A stretch of DNA of 64,000 bases from Sorghum bicolor (lineage: Eukaryota; Streptophyta; Magnoliopsida; Poales; Poaceae): NCBI RefSeq assembly GCF_000003195.3, contig NC_012878.2, positions 18,266,641 through 18,330,640 of the forward strand, written 5' to 3'. A program made the translations under genes and the position numbers. Below, one piece after another: positions 34,258-43,657 of this stretch. Every line of letters starts with the position of its first letter. Position 1 is the stretch's first letter. The notes beneath the pieces were generated by a model. The model did no database searches and was not told the DNA's origin. It saw only the letters and a list, made by a program, of their open reading frames with translations.

Positions 34258-35016
34258 CTATTTGGGGTCGAGGTCGGCACTGATCGTCAGCACCTTGCCA
34301 TCGGAATTGTCGGCATCGAGCGGGATCTTCTTTGTCCCTTTTGCCAGTTCGAAGCTGCTCGCGTGACGTTTGGGCTCTGGGGCTTCTGCAGCCAGGGCCT
34401 CGAGCTTTGAGGCGAGCTCGGTGGGGTTCTCGACAGCTTCCCCATACTCGACGCATTCGATGTCGCACTCGTACATGTGCTTGTAGGAAGAGCTGACGGT
34501 GATGACCCCCTTTGGCCCGGGCATCTTTAGCTTCAGGTAGGAGTAGTTGGGGATAGCCATGATTTTGGCGTCACCCGGGCGTCTGATGATGGCGTGGTAC
34601 GTGCCTCGGAATCCCACCACCTCAAAGGTGAGGGTCTCCTTTCTGAAATTGGCCGCCGTGCCAAAGCAGACCGGTACATCGATTTGACCTACCGATAACG
34701 CCTTCTTCCCAGGTACGACGCCATGGAAGCCACCGGCCCTTGGTTGGAGCTGCGCCCTGTTGATGCCAAGGAGGTCGAGGGTCTCGAGGTAGATGATGTT
34801 TAGGCTGCTGCCGCCGTCCATCAACACCTTTGTGAGCCAGGTGTTGACGATGATGGGGTCGACGACGAGCAGGTAGACGCCAGGGGCGACTACCTTGTCG
34901 GGATGGTCGTCTCGATCGAAGGTGATGGGGGTGCTCGACCAGCTGAGGTACTGGGGCACTGCCATCCTTGCCGCAAAGACTTCACGGCGTTCCCTCTTGC
35001 GTTGCCTTGCGGTCAG
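34258..35016 (-). CDS. Protease region of element E
   Basis: The frame holds the retropepsin domain: VLMDGGSSLNIIYLETLDLL (active-site DGG where element F has DSG), CFGTAANFRKETLTFEVVGF, the flap/end region YHAIIRRPGDAKIMAIPNYS and a long linker to RT (EYGEAVENPTELASKLEALA). It matures Gag-Pol. It ends with AAATAGGAAG, an in-frame TAG that element F shares at 61955-61957. Confidence 0.85.
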   Translation of the reverse strand: MTARQRKRERREVFAARMAVPQYLSWSSTPITFDRDDHPDKVVAPGVYLLVVDPIIVNTWLTKVLMDGGSSLNIIYLETLDLLGINRAQLQPRAGGFHGVVPGKKALSVGQIDVPVCFGTAANFRKETLTFEVVGFRGTYHAIIRRPGDAKIMAIPNYSYLKLKMPGPKGVITVSSSYKHMYECDIECVEYGEAVENPTELASKLEALAAEAPEPKRHASSFELAKGTKKIPLDADNSDGKVLTISADLDPK

Positions 35017-35622
35017 CTACATCGAGGGACCACCGTAGATCATGTAGCAGTCGTGGACGGCAGGGAAACCGTCGTCGTCTTTGCCGCCCCCCTTGTCGCC
35101 GCTCTTTTCTTTCTTTGGGTCGTCACACGCATCCTTCTTGAACCCCAGGCCATTGAAGTGCTTTTTCAGCATACGGCAGTCCTCGAGCATGTGGTTTGCC
35201 CCTCCCTTATGGTAAGGGCAGGGCTCCTTTAGCATCTTGTCGAAGATGGCCCCCACTGGGGGTCCTCAAGGCCTTTTGCACTTCATGGCAGCGACGAGAT
35301 CGTCGTCGAGGTCCTCCCACTAGAACGGTTGTGTTTTCTTCTTCTTTTTGTTCTTCTTGGGTCCTCGACTGGGGCCCTCATCATCATCGGCGGATGGCTT
35401 GCCTTTCCTTCCTTCACAGTTGAAGAAGGCGCCGACCGCTTCTTCCCCTACAGCGTAGTTTGCCACTACGTCCATCAGCTCGTCGACGGTCTGAGGGCGA
35501 TTCCGGCCTAATTCCCACACCAAGTCATGACTGGTGGTTCCAGAGACAAAGGCTAGGATGACGTCGTGGTCGGGGATGTGTGGCAGCTCGGTGTGCTGCT
35601 TCGAGAAGCGTCGAGCATACTC
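35017..35622 (-). CDS. Gag C-terminus with zinc-knuckle-like motif of element E
   Basis: In frame with gag upstream. It includes EYARRFSKQHTELPHIPDHD, DVVANYAVGEEAVGAFF, a basic tract (GPKKNKKKKKTQPF) and a Cys/His motif CPYHKGGANHMLEDC of Tat Gags. Stops at 35623 (TGA), 35320 (TAG), near 35266 (TGA) and 35017 (TAG) interrupt it. Element F has CGA, CAG, CGA and CAG at these positions, so all four are explained by C-to-T changes. Confidence 0.82.
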
Positions 35623-37416
35623 TCAGAGGGTTTCTCCCAACTTCTGCTTGCATTTGCTGAGGTCCCACGAGTTGTCGGGTCGTATGTAGGTTCCTTTGAA
35701 GTTACCCTCGAACACCCTGACCAAATCGACCCAATCGTAGATCTGGTTGGCCGGGAGCTCCTCGAGCCATCTGCGGGCAGTGTCGGAGAGGAAGAGTGGC
35801 AGCTGTCTGATGATGGCTTGATCATCCCCTCGAGCGCCTCGTAGCTGATAGGCTAGCCTGAAATCTGCCAGCCACAGCTCTGGCTTGGTCTCGCCGTTGT
35901 ATTTTGCAATGCTGGTCGGGGGTCGGAACAGGCTGGGCAGCGGCGTGCTGTGGATTGCCCTGCTGAACACCCGCGGGCCCGGTGGTTCTGGGGCTATCCG
36001 GTCCTCATCGCTGTCGTATCTCCCACCGCGGTGGGCACTGTAACAACGCTCTTCTGCGTCCCCGTAGAGACGGCGACGATTCTCGTCAATGTCGCGTCGT
36101 GCGTCGTGTCGTTGTTGGTTGTCGATGGGGACGACGAGCGTGGTCTTTTCCCCTCGAGGGGGCGGCTGCTGATGGACCGACACCTCCTTTTCGTCGTGGG
36201 CTGGCTCATCACGCTTTTCTGTGGCCGCTCCTCGACGTCGAGAGGCCGAGCTCTCGGCCTGCTGAACTGCCGCCACCTGGAGCAGAGTCTGCACCTCGTC
36301 TCGGATGTGCCGTGCTTGAGAATTCGAGGGCTCGGGCATGTTACGCAACAGCATCGTTGCTGCCACAACGTTCTGTCCTGCTCGAGGGAAGCGGCTAACA
36401 GGTTGTTCTGGTTCCCCATCCCCGACGATCTGTCGACGTACCTCTCGAACCCTTCTGCGGACACTTCCGCCAGGCGGGTATGGCAGGTCCTGCTCAAGGA
36501 TTTGCTCGAGCAAGACGAGGCGCTCATGATCTTTGTCAAGTTTCGTCTTGAGCTCCCATAGCTGCGCAAGTTGCGCGGCTCTGTCTTCTTGTGGAGGTGG
36601 GTCGACCTGTTCGTTGTTCCCAGGTGACCTGGGGTCTTCCCTCGCTGCAGGGGCTCGACCGCCTGCAACAGCGTATTGCGTCTCGTCGGTAGTTTCTACT
36701 GCCCCATCGATATGGAAGCACTCCCTAGTAGGGTCGCAGCTGTCGGACTCAGAGCCGGAGTCCGGCTCGGCAGCGTAGAAGCATCCGCGTCCTTCCTCCA
36801 GCAGCCGCTGCCTGAGGGAGGTAATCGTGTACCGTCCAGGGCCTAGGCGGTGGAGGCCTCGTACCTGCGAGAAGTCTGGCAGCTCGGACGTTTGTGGCCG
36901 TGCTCCATTGTCGCGTGGGAGGACCATTGGTCTTTCCACGTACGTCTGGGCGTTTGGACATATCGTCCTGGCGAGCGATGCTGCGGCGTTGTCCAGCCCG
37001 AATGGCAGCGCTCTTCTCCTGGCGAACAACCCGTGTGGAAGTAGCGTAGCGGTGGGGAAGAGCGCGCGGGGCGCGTCACCTCCTGTCGTCGTGTGATCCT
37101 CGTGGCGTCGAGCCGTCATACCCACGGTTTTGGCGCACGGGGCTGTCGGCTCCTGTGCCACCTCCTACCTGGCACGAACTGTTGGTCGTGTCGAGGCAGA
37201 AGGGCGATGGTGGTGCTGTCCACGCCTCTTCTTGGGTGGGGAGGCGTGATGGAGAGGACGTCTCGGGGCCCTCAACTGTGTTGGCGCAACGCGGGCTCCT
37301 CCCGGTCCTTTGATCGAGAGCAGGATCATGTCATAGCCGGAGCCAGTAGACATGAACTCGAGACTCCCAAACCAAATCACCGTGGAGCGCGGGATCGGCG
37401 AAGTGAGAGTGGCCAT
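35623..37416 (-). CDS. Gag of element E
   Basis: The ATG at 37416 (MATLTSPIPRSTVIWFGSLE) lies 36 bp inside the PBS. One TAG at 37165-37167 interrupts the frame. The central part is charged and helical (LAQLWELKTKLDKDHERLVL); the capsid domain lies at the end: IAKYNGETKPELWLADFRLA, RQLPLFLSDTARRWLEELPA and YDWVDLVRVFEGNFKGTY. It forms the particle. F carries the same gene with different lesions. Confidence 0.88.
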
Positions 37417-37452
37417 CTGGAAAGGAATGGGAAATCGGTGAAAAACACGTAG

Positions 37453-37473
37453 TACCCCTACCTGGCACGCCAA
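37453..37473 (-). other. Primer-binding site of element E
   Basis: The minus strand reads TTGGCGTGCCAGGTAGGGG next to the 5' LTR end. F has the same site with GCGCC (58735-58752). The sequence is typical of RIRE2-like Tat elements; I do not name the tRNA. Confidence 0.75.
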
Positions 37474-37474
37474 C

Positions 37475-38461
37475 TATCGGTGTTTTCCCCCCGGGGGGTC
37501 ACACCAACGAGTAAAACATGTATGCGTGCTCCCTTTTCTAGATGGTGATGCAAAAAGACACAAAGATTTATCCTGGCTCGGGCAAGAGGAAGCCCTACGT
37601 CCAGTGGGGGGGAGTGTTTGTATTATTCTGCACCTAAGTGCTTGTACAGGGGTGAATACAACTGTGGTATGGAAGGAGATGGAGTGAGTTTGCTCTACTA
37701 CGTATGGCTTATGTGTTGCGTTGTATCGCCTCTCCCTGTATCCGCTCCTAGGCCTCCCCTTTTATAGTTCCATGGAGAGACCTGGGGTACATGTATAGGC
37801 GTCAGAGTAGGGGTCGATAGAGGTATGGCGCGCTGACCTACTCGAGGCGTCCGTACCGGCGTGGTTTCAAGGCATCTGTTGTATCTTTGTACGTCGCGGC
37901 AGCATCTGTGTCAGAGTGGTTGAGGTGCTGTCACTCATCGCCCAACTCTTCTCCAGGAAGGAAATGTTCCTGCTCGAGGGTCTGGTGCCGCATAATGACT
38001 TGCTAGCCAGAGCGCTGACCTTAGGCGTCTCGAGGGGGGTCTTGATTAGACATTCCGAGCCACTCCCTGTGTCTTGCCACGTTCTGGCTTGTTTGGTGGG
38101 GAAGGCTGCAAAAAGAATGACGGGATGGGTGCCTGCTCCCTATCACGCTTCCCGTGACTGGTGAGTTAGGTGAGAACGCGACAGGCGCATTAAATGCCCT
38201 GGTTCCCGTGCCCGCGTCAGGCGGCAGACGACATCCTTGCGCTCGACGCCTTCTGATTCGCTCGAGCCTATTTCCGTGTTCGACGGTAGCCCGTGCTCGA
38301 GCCCTGATCGATTCACAGGACGCTCGTTCCGTGTTCGAGACTATGGCCGTCGAGGACCGTACGTATGACTGGGTAGAGCATCGTGTTGGAGGCCTCGACT
38401 TGCGTACGAGTATTCTCGTCATGCACATCAGTTAGGGTACCCCTTACTGATATCCTCGACA
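37475..38461 (-). repeat. 5' LTR of element E
   Basis: 987 bp, with the same ends as 18355-19418 except that the terminal TGTTGG is TATCGG here. It carries TATAAAA on the minus strand (37760-37766), a perfect C6G6 palindrome near 37485 and an internal deletion of about 76 bp near 37870. Confidence 0.9.
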
Positions 38462-38466
38462 AGAGT

Positions 38467-39270
38467 TATGTCTATTTTACTACGCTGGTGTTTTTTATAT
38501 CATGAGAAAGTTTCAGGATATTTGTTCTTCTCATACACATAAGTGCCATGGGATGTCAAAAGTTCTCAATGTTAGTCAACTTGTCAGGAAAACATGCAAG
38601 CTACCTTCCTTGTATTCTCTAGTTGACCCTTTTAAGGGGGGTAGCCTAGTTAAAGGAGTCACAAGGAGAATGATTGGTAAAAGCTAGATCATCTATAAGT
38701 ACAGCAATTGCTTGGTGAAGTTGGTTTTTGGATTCAAGGTATCATCCCATTAAGAGAATATTAACGGAGATATATGTCATTACTGATACTCATGGATTGA
38801 GAGTGGTGTATGAGGATCAGATGACACCAAAGTTTACGAAGTTAAAAGTGGGATGTGAGAGTGAAGCAACTTAATTGTGATAAAGGTGCTAATAGATGGA
38901 ACTTAGTGATGGGACCAACCTTGGATTAAGAGACTCGGTACAAGCGAATGTAAAAGACTATGATGTGTAGCGTATAAAAAGGATAGGAGAACTAGTCCCT
39001 AATCTCCCCCAATCAACCTCATCTTAATGGGGGTAGTACCTTGATATCACGGGATGATACATTTTAAAACTATCTTGAAGCGATAATTGTCGTCTGAGAT
39101 ATCCTATGATTATGATCATCTACCCTGCCACGTTACTGACATTGGTCACTCGATGACAGAGAGTGTAGTGTCCCATGGATTAGGAGCCCAATATGACGCC
39201 TCTCATGGATATGTGGGAAGATTATGATCATCTTGCCTTTGAAGAAAGATGTTATGAGTATGACAAAGCT
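38467..39270 (+). other. Internal segment of element C between E and H
   Basis: Non-coding AT-rich DNA; no frame longer than about 60 codons and no motif. It ends in GAGTG (39271-39275), duplicated at 51592-51596 around H. Confidence 0.55.
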
Positions 39271-39275
39271 GAGTG

Positions 39276-39963
39276 TGTTGACACCATTTTTGGGCACGTG
39301 TCTAGGATGGCATGATAGGGTGGCAGTACGATGCGGGTTGCTGATGAGGATGGTTGCCGATGAGGGAGAGGTTGAATATGACTAAGTCCACAGGCAGTAA
39401 TATGGTGCCGATGGCTGGATAAAAAGGTCTGCCGATGACTATGGCAAGGGGATTGCCGATGATGCGAAGGAGGAGTCCGGAAGCTGCCGGTTGTCATGTG
39501 GAGGAGTTTCGGTTTGTCACGAAGGTTAGTTTTATTATTTCCTTAGTTATTTGCATCGTTTTGTATACGGATTCCGTGTAATTTGGAATTCGAATTCTAA
39601 TCGTGTCTGGTTGTAGCTCTTTGAGCAGGGTATAAATATAAACCCTAGGACCTTGTGATAATCAATCAAGAAATCAATCAAACACACGTTTTTACTCATA
39701 TTCCAGCATCTACTTTTCGACAACTTCGTCATACTTTTTTCTTTTTATTACGAGTTCTTAGGAATTCGTCGACTTAAGCTCGGCGTGTTCTCGAGTTCCG
39801 CGTGAGTACCTCTTAGCCGTGACATCCGGGCGCATCGCTGCTGTCAGGACTAAAGTATTCGAGTTATCACCTTTGCCGATAGCAAGGTCAAATCGGCTGG
39901 CACGCCTTAACGTTTGAATCGGGTATTAGCCCTTTGTGTTTGCAGATCAGTTTTGCATCAACA
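39276..39963 (+). repeat. 5' LTR of element H
   Basis: From TGTTGACACC to GCATCAACA. TATA box TATAAATATA at 39631-39640. Contains six GCCGAT/ATCGGC sites, four of them clustered at 39356-39460. Confidence 0.95.
39631..39640 (+). promoter_or_regulatory. TATA box in H's LTR (also at 51259-51268)
   Basis: TATAAATATA preceded by GAGCAGGG, sense orientation, 324 bp before the LTR end; the likely core promoter for the H genomic RNA. Confidence 0.65.
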
Positions 39964-39970
39964 CATCTTT

Positions 39971-39988
39971 TGGCACGCCCAGTGGGAC
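39971..39988 (+). other. Primer-binding site of element H
   Basis: TGGCACGCCCAGTGGGAC starts 7 bp after the LTR. The TGG start fits a tRNA CCA end; the tRNA is not identified. Confidence 0.7.
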
Positions 39989-40009
39989 CGATTCAAGATC
40001 AAGATCAAC

Positions 40010-43000
40010 ATGTCGATCTCTGACCTCGATCAAGAGAACGTCATCCCCGTGACGGAGGCCAACCTCAAGGATGAGCAAAAGCAAGCTATTGCCCAAGCCA
40101 TGGAAGAGTTCCAGCAGCAATGCCTGAGGTCTTTCAGCATAAACAGGAGCGGCGAAGTAGTCCAGAAAGATGCACTGCCGGCACCACGGCAGGTCACCTT
40201 TGACGCCAATCCTGGCAAGCTTCAAGATATGGTTGACAATGCCATCAATCGAGCGTTGATTAACCAAGCTGGTGTACTATCTAATACGGTTTTCAACGCC
40301 GTGGCAAGAACTTTCAAGGAAGGACAAATCCCGCCGGATTATGTGGGGCCCTCCCATCATCAGCCAACGGCACCAGAGGTCACGGCTCCATCGGCTGCCT
40401 TGACGAATGCAAGTGCACAGTCTGCCGTCCCTCCAAGTACATTGGGGACTACTGGTGCACTATCTATGCCGATGGCAACCAACCCACAAATTTCAGTTGG
40501 GCAGCATAAACTGACAACAGATATGTTGGCATCGGCAATGTCAGGGTTAACTCTTCCTCCCAACTGGTGGGGTTATGGTATGCCTCCAGAGTTGACGCCG
40601 GGAACATCACAAATAACTGACATGAGGGGCAAAACTCCTATGACATCGGCACCTCCCAATGCGCCGGTGAACCAGAGTCCTCGGTATACCACAACTACTA
40701 CTGCAAGGCCTCACACTGGGAATCCTCAAGATTCAATGTTTCAGATGCCCAACGCATCGGCAGAGTCAATGCTGATGCAACAGAGGCCTATGGCCCAGTC
40801 GGGGTATGTCAATTCAACGACGGTACCCAATTACCAATCATCGGCAGCACCTATGCCGATGAACGCTAATAATGGATGGCTTGGACAGCAAGCCTTTCCA
40901 CAATCGCCCGAGCAGGGTTATCAGACTACAGGGTTCCAGCAAGGGCAGGTCTATCCCGGGTTCCAAGGTCAGGGGATTCCCAACCAGCCAATAAATTTTG
41001 GACAGCAACTCGGAGGACAGCCAATCAGTGGACAGCAGTTTGGTAGTCCGCAGATTGGAGGACAGGTGACCAATACAATGTTCCATGCAGGTCACGTCCC
41101 GAACAGACACGTGGAGGTTCGCCACCAAGTGCCAGATCCGCAGCCGCCTCATCGGCAAGATGCCGATGCGTATTGGGCCGATAAGATTGCTGAAGTAATG
41201 AGGGAACAATTTGGGATAAAACCCAAAGTCAACACTTATTCTTATCGGACGCCGTATCCTCCAGCGTATGATTTGATCCCGCTTCCACATCGGTACAAGG
41301 TACCGGATTTTACAAAGTTTTCCGGACAGGACGACACGTCAACCATGGAGCATGTCAACAGGTTCATTATTCAATGTGGAGAGGCTGGTAACAGGGACGA
41401 ATTGAGGGTTCGTCTATTTTCATCATCATTGTCTGGATCGGCCTTTACTTGGTTCATATCATTACCTCCCAACTCAGTAATTACTTGGGCCGATCTAGAG
41501 AAGCAATTCCACAAATACTTCTTCTCGAGGGTTCATGAGAAGAAGATCACCGACTTGGTCAAGTTGAGGCAACGTAATGATGAGTCGGTTGAGGGATTTG
41601 TGCAGAGGATACGAGAGGTCAAGAATAAATGCTATAGCCTGGTTCTGGATGATCGGCAGCTAGCCGATTTGGCGTTCCAGGGTTTGTTGCCACATATCAG
41701 GGATAAGTATGCCTCTCAGGAGTTCGAAAGTTTAAGTCATTTAGTGCAGAGGATATCTGATCAAGACATCAAGCCTTTCGAGCCTAAGAGGGCATGGAAT
41801 AAGAAAGTGTCATTTGTTGATGAAGCAACAAGCTCAGATTCCGATGAGGAACCAGTAATCGGTTTGGCAGAGTGGGTAAAAAACAAGAAGCCGATGTCTT
41901 GTCCTTTTGGGCAGAAGGAACCAGAGAAGTTTACCTTTGACACCGCCAAGGCCGATAGGATATTTGACTTTCTACTTCAGGAAGGTCAAATCAAACTGTC
42001 ACCTAACCATGTGATCCCATCGGCAGAAGAGTTGAAGAGGATGAGATATTGCAAGTGGCATAATGCAACTTCACATGACACCAACGAGTGCAAAGTATTT
42101 AGACAGCAGCTGCAATCGGCTATAGAGTCCGGGAGAATCAAGTTTGACAGTTCCAAAGCCCAGAAGCCGATGAAGATAGACCAACATCCTTTCCCGACAA
42201 ACATGTTGGATGCTAAGGGGAAGGCTAAGGTCTTAACGTCGGAGACAGCTGAGAAGAGTGCATCGGTAGATCCTCAGCATCAAGTTACTACTGCTGATGC
42301 AAGAAGTAAGGGCTTGGTCCAGGAAGGAACTAGCTCAGGAAGGCTTCCTCGATCTGGCATCGTCATAACTCATAGGAGGCCTCGAGAAAAATGGTGTCAA
42401 CGGGAAGATCGGTATCGACACCAGCAGGAAGATTATCAACGGGAAGAAGAAAGACGCCGACAGGAGTGGAATCGGCACAGGGATCATTGGAATTGCCCAT
42501 TCTTCATCCATTGTTGGGAGGAAAATATCAAGCTTCCTACTGTCAGAGACTGCCCTGAATGCAACGGTTATGATCGGTACGATAGGAACGATCGGCGTTA
42601 TCATGATGACGAACGGCGAGCTAATGGGCCGATCAGAGGAAGGGTGTCAGTTCATGACCGGCTGGGGGGCAGATTTAGTGGGCACCATAGACTTAGTGAC
42701 CGTGTCCAGTATTTTCCCAGGAACCAAGAGGAGCTCAAAGGAATGGCTGATGCGCGGGTTCCCGATGAATTCATATTTTGCAGGGATGCTAACACGCATC
42801 GCATGGAGTCAAGAGAGAACCGACACCCGACGGCAAGGCAAAGGCCACTTCCTCCATGGTGTCCTCGAGGATTAACCAAGACTCAGAAAAGGAGATTGCA
42901 ACGAGAAAGGCAAGAGGAGCTAAACAAGGGAGAGAAATCTGGAAGTCGGCAGCCGTCAGACACTAAGAGGGAAGGTCCATCGGCAGGCGTCAACATGGTC

Positions 43001-43657
43001 TTCATGTTGCCGATGGAGTTTCTTGCACCAGCCAGTGACGATGAGTTGGAATTTTCTGATCAGATAGCTCAGTTGGCTCTGGATCCGATGACGGCTATCT
43101 TTGAGAAACCTGCCGATAACGAGAGGCAGCATCTTAAAGCTTTGTTCCTCAAAGGAAGGGTTGATGGGCAGCCAATGACCAAGATCCTAGTTGATGGTGG
43201 AGCTGCTATTAATATTATGCCGTATGCAGTATATCGGAAGCTTGGGAAAGGGGATCAAGATTTGACCAAGACCGATATGATGCTCAAAGACTTTGAAGGA
43301 AACGTGTCTCCAGTCAAGGGGGCGATATGTGCAGAGTTGACCATCGGCAGCAAAACCTTGCCGACAACTTTTTTCGTGATCAGCGGAAAAGGTGCCTACA
43401 ATTTATTATTGGGGAGAGATTGGATTCATGCCAATTGTTGTGTCCCATCTACAATGCATCATTGCTTGGTTCAGTGGGTAGGTGACAAGATTGAGATCGT
43501 CCCAGGAGATTCTTCTTATGTTATCGCATCGGCAGAAGCGGATACTTACGAAAGGACCAGGTGCATTTCAGGAGAAGTTTGGGAGAAAGATTTTCTCAAA
43601 GTTGCCGATTATGAGATTCCACCGATCCAAGCAGTCAGTTCTGACGACGGTTTTTAA
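40010..43657 (+). CDS. Gag-protease polyprotein of element H
   Basis: An open 1215-residue frame. I chose ATG 40010 (MSISDLDQENVIPV), 21 bp after the PBS; the upstream extension lies in LTR and PBS. Residues 1-420 are Pro/Gln/Met-rich; the capsid domain is at about 430-570 (FTKFSGQDDTSTMEHVNRFI, GSAFTWFISLPPNSVITWAD, KLRQRNDESVEGFVQRIREV). A Cys/His motif CKWHNATSHDTNEC is near 685, a basic Arg-rich stretch at 790-850, and retropepsin at about 1060-1165 (LVDGGAAINIMPYAVYRK, LLLGRDWIHANCC). The stop overlaps the pol start (TAATG). Confidence 0.92.
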   Translation: MSISDLDQENVIPVTEANLKDEQKQAIAQAMEEFQQQCLRSFSINRSGEVVQKDALPAPRQVTFDANPGKLQDMVDNAINRALINQAGVLSNTVFNAVARTFKEGQIPPDYVGPSHHQPTAPEVTAPSAALTNASAQSAVPPSTLGTTGALSMPMATNPQISVGQHKLTTDMLASAMSGLTLPPNWWGYGMPPELTPGTSQITDMRGKTPMTSAPPNAPVNQSPRYTTTTTARPHTGNPQDSMFQMPNASAESMLMQQRPMAQSGYVNSTTVPNYQSSAAPMPMNANNGWLGQQAFPQSPEQGYQTTGFQQGQVYPGFQGQGIPNQPINFGQQLGGQPISGQQFGSPQIGGQVTNTMFHAGHVPNRHVEVRHQVPDPQPPHRQDADAYWADKIAEVMREQFGIKPKVNTYSYRTPYPPAYDLIPLPHRYKVPDFTKFSGQDDTSTMEHVNRFIIQCGEAGNRDELRVRLFSSSLSGSAFTWFISLPPNSVITWADLEKQFHKYFFSRVHEKKITDLVKLRQRNDESVEGFVQRIREVKNKCYSLVLDDRQLADLAFQGLLPHIRDKYASQEFESLSHLVQRISDQDIKPFEPKRAWNKKVSFVDEATSSDSDEEPVIGLAEWVKNKKPMSCPFGQKEPEKFTFDTAKADRIFDFLLQEGQIKLSPNHVIPSAEELKRMRYCKWHNATSHDTNECKVFRQQLQSAIESGRIKFDSSKAQKPMKIDQHPFPTNMLDAKGKAKVLTSETAEKSASVDPQHQVTTADARSKGLVQEGTSSGRLPRSGIVITHRRPREKWCQREDRYRHQQEDYQREEERRRQEWNRHRDHWNCPFFIHCWEENIKLPTVRDCPECNGYDRYDRNDRRYHDDERRANGPIRGRVSVHDRLGGRFSGHHRLSDRVQYFPRNQEELKGMADARVPDEFIFCRDANTHRMESRENRHPTARQRPLPPWCPRGLTKTQKRRLQRERQEELNKGEKSGSRQPSDTKREGPSAGVNMVFMLPMEFLAPASDDELEFSDQIAQLALDPMTAIFEKPADNERQHLKALFLKGRVDGQPMTKILVDGGAAINIMPYAVYRKLGKGDQDLTKTDMMLKDFEGNVSPVKGAICAELTIGSKTLPTTFFVISGKGAYNLLLGRDWIHANCCVPSTMHHCLVQWVGDKIEIVPGDSSYVIASAEADTYERTRCISGEVWEKDFLKVADYEIPPIQAVSSDDGF

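Larger units (their letters stand above)
18355..38461 (-). mobile_element. Element E: Tat-like Ty3/gypsy retrotransposon with antisense gene, minus orientation
   Basis: 5' LTR 37475-38461, PBS 37453-37473, gag from 37416, pol down to 23131, plus-strand (antisense) spliced gene 20146-22583, purine tract 19419-19435 and 3' LTR 18355-19418. TSD AGAGT lies at 18350-18354 and 38462-38466. Two RNase H-like domains and an extra gene between pol and 3' LTR are typical of the Tat lineage (RIRE2/Grande type). The gag-pol is one frame throughout, damaged by about ten nonsense codons and by element D. LTRs differ by about 5-6% by hand count. Confidence 0.9.

Noticed and set aside
38502..38687. Small ORF in C between E and H
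   Set aside because: 61 codons, no motif, AT-rich context; length is expected by chance.
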